This document shows positions 46,495 to 56,113 of a stretch of 64,000 nt of DNA, one piece after another. The stretch's first letter is position 1. Every line of letters begins with the position of its first letter. Under the pieces are notes generated by a model. It was given only the letters and a program-made list of their open reading frames with translations, was not told the DNA's origin and did no database searches. A program made the position numbers and the translations under genes. Origin of the DNA: Bacteroidales bacterium (GTDB taxonomy: Bacteria > Bacteroidota > Bacteroidia > Bacteroidales > UBA10428); the NCBI GenBank assembly GCA_016930375.1, contig JAFGGU010000066.1, positions 1 to 64,000 of the forward strand, in the 5' to 3' direction.

Positions 46495-48447
46495 TCATTT
46501 ATTCTCAGTCATCATTTCATATCGTTGAATAATGCGCAACAGAGCAGCCACGCTCCACGCCTGAGATATCGCTCCGCGAGCCCGGTGTGGCGGATCACCG
46601 TCAAATATTTCAGGTATCGTTCCGATGCCCAGTTCGGTCATAACAGGCTCGAATCCTTCGATCAGCTGTTTCAGGAAACCAAGTCCACTTTCTTTATGCA
46701 GGTTCATATAACCTTCACAAAAATGCTCAAGAAGCCAGGGCCATACTGTTCCCTGGTGGTAAGCCAGATCACGCTGTTCCTGGGTTCCCTTGTAAATTCC
46801 CTTGTATTTTTCATTTGTTGGAGAAAGTGTTCTGAGTCCGCGGGGGGTTAACAGGTCTCTTTCAACAACCGACAATACGGTTTTTTTGATATCGGGGCTC
46901 AGCATGGAATACTCCAGGGAAACGGCAATCACCTGGTTGGGCCGGATTGACCAGTCAGAAGTTTTATAATCGGCCACATCGGCCAAATATCCTTTTTTAC
47001 TGTCCCAGAACATATTCAGGAACGATTCTTTGATAAGCGCGGGAAGGGGCTCCCAATCCCTGGCAAAATCATCGTCCCTGGCACGTTTGGCCAGGTCGAG
47101 ACTGAACATTACTGCATTGTACCAGAGTGAATTAATTTCAACAGGGAAGCCGATCCTGGGCGTAACAGGTTTTCCATTGACAACTGCATCCATCCAGGTA
47201 AGGGCCTTGCCGGGTTCACCGGCGTAGATCAGGCCGTTATCATGCATTTTGATATTATAATGGGTCCCGTACCTGTAGGCATCCAGGATGGATTTTATGG
47301 TCTTCCCGTAGGATCGCCAGATGGCCGTGTAGGATTTGACCACCTTCGTATACTGCTGAAGCGCCCAGAAGAACCACAAGGGGGCATCCACAGAATTAAA
47401 AGCAGGATTATCCTCATTGCCCATGTTGGGGAATAAGCCGTCTTTAAGCCTGGCAACCTGCGTATCCAACACATCCTTGCATGTGGAAACGTCCCCGATA
47501 GCTAATGTCAGACCCGGCAAAGCAATGAAGGTGTCTCTTCCCCAACAACCGAACCAAGGAAAGCCGGCAATGATCTCCGTTTTCTTGTTTCGTTTGATAA
47601 AAAACTGTTGTGCGGAATTGATCAGGCAGTGCTTGAAACTGTCACGCGGTGTACGTTTCCCCAGTTCAAGGGTATATTTTCGCTTCAGGTTTTCCGGATT
47701 GGCTTTGGTTGTTCCGGCCGAAAAAATGATCACATCTCCCTTTTTGGCGCTCAATTCAAAATAACCGGGTATAAAAAGATCTTCCTTATAATCGTAACCC
47801 CGGCGCAATTCCTTGTTGTATTCAATTCCGTAATACCAGTCGGGTGTAGGCACAAAATCAACCTCTTTGGAGAACTGCATGTGCAGGAATGGATAACCAT
47901 CGTAAAGCCTGAATTTGGCACCGTTGGGAATCAGGGTGGCGCGGCCGTTGGCGTAAAGATTGGCCCTGCTCAGCGAGTGCATATTGCGGAAAGCAAGAAA
48001 CGGACGAAATCTCAGCCGTATGGGTACATCAGATTCCTGAATGGTATATCTGATCATGATTTGCTCTTCCTTTTCAACCAGAAGACTTTCCTTTACAAGA
48101 ACCACCCCGCCTACACGGTAAACAATAGTGGGCGTAGGATCGGCCGTAAAATCACGAACGTATTTGTGTCCACGCGGGCTGTAAATATCACCCTGGTATT
48201 TGTGAATGCCCAGGTTAAACTCGTTCTCCCTTTCAATAATAGTCTCATCAAAGGATGACAGCAGCACATGCCTGTCACCATCCAGGTTTTCGATCGGGGC
48301 TACCAGTAAACCATGATATTTCCGGGTGTTGCAGTACACAATAGTTGTGGAAGTATACGAACCGGCTCGGTTACTCCTTATAAATTCCTTGGTCAGGGAA
48401 TACTCAAGATTTATAAGCTGCGTTTTGTCAAATTTCAGGTAGGCCAT
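46495..48447 (-). CDS. Amylo-alpha-1,6-glucosidase (GH133 debranching enzyme)
   Basis: A 650-residue cytoplasmic enzyme. The N-terminal beta domain opens YSLTKEFIRSNRAGSYTSTT; the (alpha/alpha)6 barrel has GFPWFGCWGRDTFIALPG, a signature of the glycogen debranching family, and AYHQGTVWPWLLEHF. It removes alpha-1,6-linked glucose at branch points. MAYLKFDK at 48447 is the start; the upstream frame encodes unlikely residues and covers the promoter. First gene of the minus-strand glycogen run. Confidence 0.92.
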   Translation of the reverse strand: MAYLKFDKTQLINLEYSLTKEFIRSNRAGSYTSTTIVYCNTRKYHGLLVAPIENLDGDRHVLLSSFDETIIERENEFNLGIHKYQGDIYSPRGHKYVRDFTADPTPTIVYRVGGVVLVKESLLVEKEEQIMIRYTIQESDVPIRLRFRPFLAFRNMHSLSRANLYANGRATLIPNGAKFRLYDGYPFLHMQFSKEVDFVPTPDWYYGIEYNKELRRGYDYKEDLFIPGYFELSAKKGDVIIFSAGTTKANPENLKRKYTLELGKRTPRDSFKHCLINSAQQFFIKRNKKTEIIAGFPWFGCWGRDTFIALPGLTLAIGDVSTCKDVLDTQVARLKDGLFPNMGNEDNPAFNSVDAPLWFFWALQQYTKVVKSYTAIWRSYGKTIKSILDAYRYGTHYNIKMHDNGLIYAGEPGKALTWMDAVVNGKPVTPRIGFPVEINSLWYNAVMFSLDLAKRARDDDFARDWEPLPALIKESFLNMFWDSKKGYLADVADYKTSDWSIRPNQVIAVSLEYSMLSPDIKKTVLSVVERDLLTPRGLRTLSPTNEKYKGIYKGTQEQRDLAYHQGTVWPWLLEHFCEGYMNLHKESGLGFLKQLIEGFEPVMTELGIGTIPEIFDGDPPHRARGAISQAWSVAALLRIIQRYEMMTENK

Positions 48448-48502
48448 TCTTACAGGGATTTTAACATTACAAGGTATTAAAAATAGTTGAACTATGAATA
48501 AG

Positions 48503-48533
48503 TAAATGTAAGTATTTTCCTGATAAGGAGCAA
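48503..48533 (-). promoter_or_regulatory. Likely promoter of the glycogen run
   Basis: On the minus strand TTG (48531-48533) is followed after 20 bases by TACATTTA (48503-48510), a 7/8 match to TAnnTTTG. The arrangement fits the Bacteroidota sigma factor and lies about 55 bases before the GH133 start. Confidence 0.5.
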
Positions 48534-48636
48534 CAACCGAAATAGTCAAAAGGTTTACGGAACAAGCTATTAATGTGGTTTCCGCCTTACGGATCAAATA
48601 ACCGGAATTGTGCTATCATTATATCCGGGAAAAATA

Positions 48637-48644
48637 TAAATTTG
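48637..48644 (+). promoter_or_regulatory. Bacteroidota -7 element before the first thioredoxin-like lipoprotein
   Basis: TAAATTTG is an exact TAnnTTTG match, 20 bases before the ATG at 48665. A TTG at 48608-48610 is 26 bases upstream, longer than usual. Confidence 0.45.
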
Positions 48645-48664
48645 GAACTTCGATTCTTTCGCTT

Positions 48665-49798
48665 ATGCGTACAACCTACCTGTTAACATTGCTCCTGCTT
48701 GCGGGTTATTCCTGTTCGGGAGACCGGCATAACTTCACCGTGGAAGTTGATGTGAATGGTGCGGACAACAGTTTGATTTATCTGGCGCAACGTACCCTTA
48801 CGGGAACTGTGCCGGTGGATTCCGCTATGCCCGGTAAAAACGGGAAATACCTGCTGAAGGGTCATACTGATGAGCCTGATTTCTATATCGTTTACCACCG
48901 GCCTAAAAATTATATCAACCTGATCATTCATCCCGGAGATGATTTCAAAGTGATTACCGATGCTGCTTCATTCGATGTCAATTATTTGATTGAAGGATCA
49001 AAGGATAGCAGGCTGATCCAGAAAATGGTAAATATGCAAACCCGCACTTTGGAGCAGATCACAGAGATCAGCAATGAATTTGAGAACTCCCGGGGATCAG
49101 GCGATTTTTACAAGGTGAAAGCGCGCGTTGACAAAGCTTATGAAATGATATTCACGGAGCATAAGAACTTCTCCATTCAGCTTATTGAAGAAAATCCCGG
49201 ATCACTGGTTGGATTAATGGCCCTTTATCAGCAACTTGGACGAAATACCCCGGTATTTGATTATAAAAAGGATTTCAGGTATTATGAAATAGTAGACTCC
49301 AACCTCTCTCCCTTATTTCCCCGCTCAGAAGCCGTAATCGATCTGAATCGCAAAGTCACGGAGTTGAGAGACCTGCTCAGGCTTGAAGCGGGATCTTCAG
49401 CCCCGGATATAGCTCTGCCTGATCCGAAGGGTGAGATCATTTCACTGTCTTCCCTGAAAGGGCGACAGGTCCTTCTGGTGTTTTGGGCTTCCTGGTCGAG
49501 CCAAAGCCTGTCGGAGATCAGAAAACTGTATGTTCTTTATCCCAAAATAGGTGGCAGCAACCTTGAATATTTCCTGGTTTCACTCGACAGGACCCGTGAT
49601 TCGTGGTTGAGTGCAGTAAATGATAAAAACGCAAAGGGGATCCATGTATCCGACCTGCAGTACTGGGATTCTCCTGTAGTTGCCTCGTATCATATCGAGC
49701 AGCTTCCGGTTGTATATCTCATCGATGAAAATGGGATCATTTTGGGAAGAAACATTATGGCGGATGAATTACCGGGGATTTTGGGGAAAAATGATTGA
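48665..49798 (+). CDS. TlpA-like thioredoxin-fold lipoprotein lacking CxxC (copy 1)
   Basis: A 377-residue lipoprotein; signal MRTTYLLTLLLLAGYSC. An N-terminal DUF4369-like beta domain (about 25-120) and a helical linker precede a redoxin domain (about 245-377). At the usual WCxxC site it reads WASWSSQS (274-281): both cysteines are Ser (278 and 281), while the cis-Pro loop EQLPVVYL is kept. It cannot do thiol-disulfide exchange in the normal way. A paralogue with the same change follows, so a structural or binding role is likely. ATG 48665 gives a normal signal. Confidence 0.85.
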   Translation: MRTTYLLTLLLLAGYSCSGDRHNFTVEVDVNGADNSLIYLAQRTLTGTVPVDSAMPGKNGKYLLKGHTDEPDFYIVYHRPKNYINLIIHPGDDFKVITDAASFDVNYLIEGSKDSRLIQKMVNMQTRTLEQITEISNEFENSRGSGDFYKVKARVDKAYEMIFTEHKNFSIQLIEENPGSLVGLMALYQQLGRNTPVFDYKKDFRYYEIVDSNLSPLFPRSEAVIDLNRKVTELRDLLRLEAGSSAPDIALPDPKGEIISLSSLKGRQVLLVFWASWSSQSLSEIRKLYVLYPKIGGSNLEYFLVSLDRTRDSWLSAVNDKNAKGIHVSDLQYWDSPVVASYHIEQLPVVYLIDENGIILGRNIMADELPGILGKND

Positions 49799-49838
49799 AG
49801 ATTGAAGATTCAAGATCTAAGATCTAAGATCAAGATAT
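49793..49838 (+). repeat. 7-base repeat between the paralogous lipoproteins
   Basis: Beginning at the TGA stop of the first lipoprotein there are about six units of AGATTGA changing to AGATCTA, all in sense orientation. Confidence 0.75.
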
Positions 49839-49887
49839 TGGAGTGATGGGGAAAAGGAAACTTTTTGTTTACAAATATTTATACTCG

Positions 49888-51030
49888 ATGAGAAATGTTC
49901 TATTGTTCATTGGTGTTCTTGCACTTGCTGCCTGTAACCGCGACCAGGTAAAAATCACAGGCCATATTACCCATGCTGAAAAGATGATGCTTCATCTGGA
50001 TGAGGTGGATGTTTATGAGAACAGGGCTTCAGATTCAATTGCACTTAAAAAGGACGGTACGTTCAGTTTTAAGTTTGATACGGAGATACCATGCTTTTAC
50101 CAGTTAAGGCTATCGGATGACAGGGTCATTGTTCTGTTTCCCAAACCCGGCGAACATATTCGTGTTGAAGCAGATGCCAATAATCTGATGCCTTCTCTCA
50201 AAATCGAAGGGTCCCACGATACGGAGCAGGTCACCAAACTCATCAAGGGGCTACATGAAACTAAAATTCAGCTGGATTCCATTACACGTGTTTTTTCTGG
50301 AGCCACTGAAGACAGTCTCAGAGAGCGTTTAAACAAGGAATATCAGGATATCCTGGAACGGCACAGGAAGTTTTCAATAACTTTCATTCTGACCCATTAT
50401 AACTCCCTGGCCAGTGTTTATGCATTATACCAGCAATATCAACCCGGATCCTATGTGTTCTACAAGGCGCAGGATCTCCAGTTCTTCAAGATCGTCAGTG
50501 ATTCCCTGGCCAAATATGTCCCGGGCTCGAAACATGTGAATGCCCTGAAAGCTTATACCAGCAACAGGATTGGTGATTACAAAGCCCGGGTGATTTTACA
50601 GAAGGCAGATCAGGTTGAGTCTGCGCTTCCCGATGTAGCACTTCCGGATATCAAGGGGGATACAATCACCCTGAAATCACTGAAAGGTCGTCATGTTTTG
50701 CTAAGTTTCTGGGCATCTTACAGCGAAAACAGCGTTAAGCAGAATCTTGAATTTAAAAAGATATATGAGCGTTATAAGAAGCGGGGATTTGAGATATTGC
50801 AGGTATCCCTCGACAATTCGGTGGAGGACTGGGAGAAGGCAGTCAGGTTTGATGAACTGCCCTGGATCAGCGTTATCGATTCAAAATACCCGAATTCAAT
50901 CGTGGCGCTATCTTACAACGTGACAGGTGTGCCTGTCAATTATCTGATAGGTCCGGACAATGTTTCCATCCTTGCCAAGAATCTTACCCCGGCTCAGTTG
51001 AAAATGAAGCTTGACGATTTGTTCAATTAA
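49888..51030 (+). CDS. TlpA-like thioredoxin-fold lipoprotein lacking CxxC (copy 2)
   Basis: A 380-residue lipoprotein with signal MRNVLLFIGVLALAAC and the same architecture as the preceding gene: DUF4369-like domain, helical linker, redoxin domain. The active site reads WASYSENS (275-282), again with Ser at both cysteine positions (279 and 282) and a retained cis-Pro in TGVPVNYL. The two genes are diverged paralogues. A start 14 codons earlier at ATG 49846 is possible. It ends 11 bases before lpxH. Confidence 0.85.
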   Translation: MRNVLLFIGVLALAACNRDQVKITGHITHAEKMMLHLDEVDVYENRASDSIALKKDGTFSFKFDTEIPCFYQLRLSDDRVIVLFPKPGEHIRVEADANNLMPSLKIEGSHDTEQVTKLIKGLHETKIQLDSITRVFSGATEDSLRERLNKEYQDILERHRKFSITFILTHYNSLASVYALYQQYQPGSYVFYKAQDLQFFKIVSDSLAKYVPGSKHVNALKAYTSNRIGDYKARVILQKADQVESALPDVALPDIKGDTITLKSLKGRHVLLSFWASYSENSVKQNLEFKKIYERYKKRGFEILQVSLDNSVEDWEKAVRFDELPWISVIDSKYPNSIVALSYNVTGVPVNYLIGPDNVSILAKNLTPAQLKMKLDDLFN

Positions 51031-51041
51031 AATGCATTTCA

Positions 51042-51818
51042 TTGGCAGGAAAAGGAAAGATATACTTTATTTCCGATGTCCACCTGGGCCTGTATCCACC
51101 GGAAAAAAGCCTTATCAGGGAACGCCTTCTGGTAAACTGGCTTGACGGGATCAAGGCAGATGCTGCGGAGTTATACCTGCTGGGCGATATTTTCGATTTC
51201 TGGCACGAATACAGGTATGTGGCACCCCGGGGATTCACACGGTTTTTGGGCAAGATTGCCGAACTGGCAGACAGCGGGGTACAATTGCATTTTTTCACGG
51301 GAAACCATGATATCTGGATCTATGATTACCTGCCTGGCGAGATCGGACTTACCCTTTACAGGCAACCTGTCACCCGGAATATCAACGGCAAAAAGTTTTT
51401 TATCGGTCATGGCGACGGCATTGGCAGTGGAGATAACGGATATAAGCTGATGAAATGGGGGTTCACAAATAAGATCCTGCAATGGCTGTTTGCCCGCATC
51501 CACCCCAATGCTTCCATGGCATTCGGCAAACGCTGGTCAAAAAGCAGCCGGTATGCCAAAGGCATCATAGCTGAGCCTTACCGGGGGGATGACCAGGAAA
51601 GCCAGGTTGTCTATGCCCGTGAAACCTTGCAACATGAACATTTCGATTACTTCATCTTCGGTCACCGCCATATCCCTTTTGACGTGGCTTTGGGCACCAG
51701 CAGGGTTGTTAATCTGGGCGACTGGATCAACAATTTCACCTACGCGGTCTGGGACGGGAAAGAACTGGAATTGCATTCGATCTTTCCGGATAAGGAGGGG
51801 GGGATATTCAGGAGTTGA
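51042..51818 (+). CDS. lpxH: UDP-2,3-diacylglucosamine diphosphatase (LpxH-like)
   Basis: A 258-residue metallophosphoesterase for lipid A synthesis, releasing UMP from UDP-diacylglucosamine at the inner membrane. Metal-binding motifs in order: SDVHLG, GDIFDFW, GNHD, GHGDG, GHRH. There is no ATG near the conserved start in this frame; TTG at 51042 is the likely initiator. Its last 11 bases overlap the end of the opposite P-type ATPase. Confidence 0.87.
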   Translation: MAGKGKIYFISDVHLGLYPPEKSLIRERLLVNWLDGIKADAAELYLLGDIFDFWHEYRYVAPRGFTRFLGKIAELADSGVQLHFFTGNHDIWIYDYLPGEIGLTLYRQPVTRNINGKKFFIGHGDGIGSGDNGYKLMKWGFTNKILQWLFARIHPNASMAFGKRWSKSSRYAKGIIAEPYRGDDQESQVVYARETLQHEHFDYFIFGHRHIPFDVALGTSRVVNLGDWINNFTYAVWDGKELELHSIFPDKEGGIFRS

Positions 51819-54510
51819 CCGGCAATATTTGCCCTGATTTCTTCCTTCTGAGCCATTTTTCCAGCTCAACAACCAGAAAGGCGATGAGACTGATAGCCAA
51901 TACATCCACCCACATTATCGGCGATATGGGAGCGCTGCCAAAGATCCCGTTCATAAAAGGGATATACGTGTAGATCAGTTGGATAACCGTCATCAGTACA
52001 GCACCTCCTACAGCCCAGGGATTGGAGAAGAAACCCAGGCGGAATATGGAACGATCTGTAGAACGAGCATTAAACAGGTAGAACAACTCCACAAAGATCA
52101 CAACATTGACAGCCACGGTTCGGGCTTCCTCCATGGATGCTCCGATAGATAGTTCATATTCAAATAATCCAAAAGCACCTGCCAGTATTATTACGCTAAC
52201 CAGGAGAATCCGCCAGATCAGGATACCACTTAAAATGGGTGCTTTGGCATCACGAGGTTTGCGTTGCATGAGGTTATCTTCTTTGGGCTCGAGCGAAAGG
52301 GATACGCCGAGTACAGCAGCCGTAATCATATTGATCCATAGGATCTGAATGGGAAGTATGGGCAGGGTAGCGCCCGTAACGATGGCAGCCAGCAGAACAA
52401 GCCCTTCACCAAGGTTTGTAGGCAGGGTCCAGGCAATGAACTTGATGAGGTTGTCATATACGCCGCGCCCTTCTTCAACAGCTGCTTCAATAGAGGCAAA
52501 GTTGTCATCCGTAAGGATCATATCAGCTGATTCCTTGGCCACATCTGTCCCTGTTATTCCCATGGATACACCTATGTTTGCCTGTTTAAGGGCAGGCGCG
52601 TCGTTTACTCCGTCGCCGGTCATGGCAACAATATGATTCCGGGACTGGAGTATTTCCACCAGCCGCAATTTTTGTTCCGGAGCCACGCGGGCGAAAATAT
52701 TAACGGCTTCAATCTTTTCAGACAAATCCGCGTCTGACATCCCGGACAGTTCGTATCCTGTCAGGACTTCCTTGTCCTGTTCGTCAGCCAGTCCGATCTG
52801 CCTGCCAATAGCTGCAGCTGTAAGGGCATGATCTCCCGTTATCATCTTAACGTTAATACCGGCCTGGTGACAGGCTTTGATGGATGTAACAGCTTCCTCC
52901 CGCGGCGGATCAATCATTCCCTGCAGTCCTAATATAGTTAGACCGCTGATATCGTCAAAGGCAATACTTCTGGCACCTGGTTTTTCCAACCGGGCAAAGG
53001 CCAGCACGCGCATTCCCCCTGAAGCCATACGGTCAACAACATTCCGGAATATGTTCATGTCCCCTGGCGTGGCTCCTCCAGACTTGTCAAGGATCTCTGA
53101 GCAACGATCGAGAAGAACCTCGGCAGCCCCTTTGATATAGATTGATCCGTCGGAGTGGAGGGTGGCCATGTATTGGTGCTGCGAATCAAACGGAATGGCA
53201 TCAATCCTTGCCGGGAATTTGTCAGCATCGCTGATTTGCAATGCCTTACGGGCTGAAACCAGCAAAGCACCCTCTGTTGGATCACCATGCACATACCATT
53301 GTCCTTCTTTCTCTTCCAGTAAGCTGTCATTGCAAAACAGCCCGCATTTCAGTGTTTCGAGCAATGCCATGTTATCTTGATAAGCAGGCCCCCGGTCATC
53401 GATGCTCCTGATTTCTCCAACGGGATAATAACCTGTTCCGGCAACCGAATACATTCCATCCCTGGTAAAAACCTCCTTTACTGTCATTTGATTCTGGGTG
53501 AGGGTCCCAGTCTTATCAGAACATATGACCGTGGTGGATCCAAGGGTTTCAACAGCCGGCAGGTTACGTATGATGGCATGACGCCTGGCCATGCGGGCCA
53601 CACCAATGGCAAGTATTACTGTAAGTGTTGCAGGCAATCCTTCGGGGATGGCACTAACTGCCAGAGCGATGGCGGTCATGAGCGTGTCAATCAATGCCTG
53701 GCCGCGCAAAAGGCCTATCAAAACTGTAAGAGCTGACAATACAAGTATGGCAATAAGCAGGATCAGGCTGAAATGTGAGATCTTTTTCGTAAGCGGGGTT
53801 CTTAATTCCGCCGCGCCTGAAATCAGCTGGGAGATACGTCCCACTTCACTTTTATCACCGGTTGCCACAACCACGCCGTGTGCAGTCCCATAAGTAACCA
53901 GTGTTGAGGCATACGCTATGTTTATGCGGTCAGCCAGCACCGTGTCGTGTGGAAGTAATACATCCGCATTTTTTTTTACAGGTAACGATTCACCAGTTAG
54001 CGCAGCCTCAGTAACCTGCAAGTCCCGGGAGGACATCAATCGCACATCCGCCGGAACGCTCATACCGGCCTGAAGCTGCACAATATCACCGGGAACCAGT
54101 TCTGCAGCCGGAATGCGCACCGTCTTGCCGCTACGAATGGCATTTGCCTCAGTGGTCATCGTTTTGGACAGAGCTGAAATGGCTTCTTCAGCCCTTGATT
54201 CCTGGATAAATCCTATAATGGCATTTATCAGTACCACCCCAAAGATAACCATTGCATCCGTTGTATCTTTTAATAATATGGTAACCACACTGGCAATTAG
54301 CAGAATGATCACCAGGGGGTTGTTAAACTGCAGCAGAAAGCGCAGCAGAGGGCCCTTGCCTTTTCCGGGCGTTATGACGTTCAATCCGAACTGCTGCTGA
54401 CGGTGTTTTACTTCCAGTATTTCCAAACCTTTTTGCAGGTTGGTATTCAGGAGATCTACAATTTCTTCCTGTGGCATATGGTGCCAATGGTTATTAAGTA
54501 ATATATTCAT
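51808..54510 (-). CDS. P-type cation-transporting ATPase (P2, Ca2+-type)
   Basis: A 900-residue ion pump with about ten membrane helices. Actuator TGES, the membrane motif PEGLPATLTVILAIGVARMAR, phosphorylation site CSDKTGTLTQNQ, and hinge MTGDGVNDAPALKQANIG are all present. PEGLP and the N-terminal cation-ATPase domain place it among SERCA/PMA-like calcium pumps; transport of Na+ or Mn2+ cannot be excluded. It is monocistronic and diverges from nhaD. Confidence 0.92.
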   Translation of the reverse strand: MNILLNNHWHHMPQEEIVDLLNTNLQKGLEILEVKHRQQQFGLNVITPGKGKGPLLRFLLQFNNPLVIILLIASVVTILLKDTTDAMVIFGVVLINAIIGFIQESRAEEAISALSKTMTTEANAIRSGKTVRIPAAELVPGDIVQLQAGMSVPADVRLMSSRDLQVTEAALTGESLPVKKNADVLLPHDTVLADRINIAYASTLVTYGTAHGVVVATGDKSEVGRISQLISGAAELRTPLTKKISHFSLILLIAILVLSALTVLIGLLRGQALIDTLMTAIALAVSAIPEGLPATLTVILAIGVARMARRHAIIRNLPAVETLGSTTVICSDKTGTLTQNQMTVKEVFTRDGMYSVAGTGYYPVGEIRSIDDRGPAYQDNMALLETLKCGLFCNDSLLEEKEGQWYVHGDPTEGALLVSARKALQISDADKFPARIDAIPFDSQHQYMATLHSDGSIYIKGAAEVLLDRCSEILDKSGGATPGDMNIFRNVVDRMASGGMRVLAFARLEKPGARSIAFDDISGLTILGLQGMIDPPREEAVTSIKACHQAGINVKMITGDHALTAAAIGRQIGLADEQDKEVLTGYELSGMSDADLSEKIEAVNIFARVAPEQKLRLVEILQSRNHIVAMTGDGVNDAPALKQANIGVSMGITGTDVAKESADMILTDDNFASIEAAVEEGRGVYDNLIKFIAWTLPTNLGEGLVLLAAIVTGATLPILPIQILWINMITAAVLGVSLSLEPKEDNLMQRKPRDAKAPILSGILIWRILLVSVIILAGAFGLFEYELSIGASMEEARTVAVNVVIFVELFYLFNARSTDRSIFRLGFFSNPWAVGGAVLMTVIQLIYTYIPFMNGIFGSAPISPIMWVDVLAISLIAFLVVELEKWLRRKKSGQILPVNS

Positions 54511-54822
54511 GGTAAATCAGACATAAATGATATTTCGGGTATTACAATAAAATTAATGTTAAAATAAATAATTTATACCTCATTCCGAAATAATCATTCC
54601 CGTGAAGAGGATTCACAAAAGGGTTCAGTAGTTAGTCCATATTGCTGCTGTTTAGTGCTGAAGGCAATTACATGCCCAAACTCCTTCGTAAAAGAAACAA
54701 ATTAAAATTCAGTTAAATTTGCATGAGAAGTACTTAATCCCTGATTATTTATTTGGCTCAATCTAATTTTACGCGGAAGTATTTTTTTCAAGTTTCAGAT
54801 TACAGAAAATTTAAACAAGAGA
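54511..54822. other. Gene-free divergent region between the P-type ATPase and nhaD
   Basis: This 312-base AT-rich stretch is the only gap over 300 bases in the window. It holds one exact TAnnTTTG element (54714-54721, plus strand). I see no RNA gene or stable hairpin. A frame reaching into nhaD in another phase has no coding character. Confidence 0.6.
54714..54721 (+). promoter_or_regulatory. Bacteroidota -7 element upstream of nhaD
   Basis: TAAATTTG matches TAnnTTTG exactly, about 100 bases before the nhaD ATG. A leader of roughly 90 bases would follow. No clear -33 element. Confidence 0.4.
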
Positions 54823-56094
54823 ATGACAATACTAATTACCATTGCATTTATCGTAGGCTATATTCTGATTGCCATCGAGCACAGGATAAGAATCGACAAG
54901 GCAGCTTCTGCCCTTGTTACTGGTGTTGTTTGCTGGTTGCTTTACTATCTAGGTCAGAACACCTGGCTGGATGCAGAAGTTGAATTACTTCATCACCTGG
55001 GCGATATTTCAGCCATACTGTTTTTCCTGTTAGGTGCCATGACCATTGTGGAAGTTGTGGATTCACACGGCGGATTTACTTTGATAACCAGGATCATCCG
55101 CACCCAATACAAGTCACGCTTATTACTTCTTGTTGGTTTAATTACTTTCTTCTTGTCGGCCATTCTGGATAATCTCACAACATCGATTGTTATGGTAACC
55201 TTATGTAGAAAGCTGCTCCTGGAAAAGAAAGACCGGCTCTGGTTTGCCTCTCTGGTAATTATTGCAGCAAATGCAGGAGGTGCCTGGTCACCCATTGGAG
55301 ATGTTACTACAACGATGCTCTGGATAGGTGGTCAAATTACTGCCGGAAAGATTGTTGCAACCACATTGATACCCAGCCTGGTTGTTTTACTTGTTCCCAT
55401 TGCTCTCCTGATTTTCAAATTCAGAGGTCAGAAAATTCCTTCCGGACAAAGGGCGGATGAAACGGAATTGATTGGTGAAAGTAATCTTGTGCTGTTCTCC
55501 GGAGTCATGCTACTGGTATTTGTTCCTGTATTCAAAACCCTGACACATATGCCGCCTTTCATGGGCATGTTAATAGCATTAGGTATCATGTGGTTTATTA
55601 GTAGTATTATTCATTTAAGAAAGCATCCTGATGTAAGGTATAAGTTCTCCGTCACCAGTGCATTGCGAAGAATTGATACCTCAAGCATCCTTTTCTTTCT
55701 GGGTATCCTGCTTGCAGTTTCAGCTTTGGAGGCCGAAGGTGTTTTAAGGAAGATGGCGATTTTTATTAATGCTTACATTGATAATATCTATATTACAGGT
55801 ACATTACTGGGTATGTTGTCGGCGGTTATAGATAATGTGCCGCTTGTCGCTGCAGCCCAGGGTATGTTCAGCATGGAGGTATTCCCGATCGATCATGCTT
55901 TCTGGGAATTTCTGGCCTTATCAGCCGGAACAGGAGGTAGTGCACTTATAATTGGTTCAGCTGCAGGCGTTGCTGTGATGGGAATTGAGAAGATTGATTT
56001 TTTCTGGTATCTTAAGCATATCAGCCTGTTGGCACTTGTGGGTTTTTTTGCGGGACTGATGACCTTCATGATCCAGCAATGGATTGTCAGTTAA
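54823..56094 (+). CDS. nhaD: NhaD family Na+/H+ antiporter
   Basis: A 423-residue inner-membrane protein with about 11 hydrophobic helices. Family markers are the IEHRIRIDKAASALVTG start, LSAILDNLTTSIVM, AANAGGAWSPIGDVTTTMLW, and a late SAVIDNVPLVAAAQGM, the inverted-repeat discontinuous helices of NhaD. It exports Na+ (and Li+) in exchange for H+. The two-component genes follow 10-20 bases later, suggesting a common transcript. Confidence 0.93.
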   Translation: MTILITIAFIVGYILIAIEHRIRIDKAASALVTGVVCWLLYYLGQNTWLDAEVELLHHLGDISAILFFLLGAMTIVEVVDSHGGFTLITRIIRTQYKSRLLLLVGLITFFLSAILDNLTTSIVMVTLCRKLLLEKKDRLWFASLVIIAANAGGAWSPIGDVTTTMLWIGGQITAGKIVATTLIPSLVVLLVPIALLIFKFRGQKIPSGQRADETELIGESNLVLFSGVMLLVFVPVFKTLTHMPPFMGMLIALGIMWFISSIIHLRKHPDVRYKFSVTSALRRIDTSSILFFLGILLAVSALEAEGVLRKMAIFINAYIDNIYITGTLLGMLSAVIDNVPLVAAAQGMFSMEVFPIDHAFWEFLALSAGTGGSALIIGSAAGVAVMGIEKIDFFWYLKHISLLALVGFFAGLMTFMIQQWIVS

Positions 56095-56113
56095 CTGATT
56101 AAATTTGTTAAGC

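Noticed and set aside
54753-54983. 76-codon plus-strand frame before nhaD
   Set aside because: It overlaps nhaD in another phase and lacks coding character.
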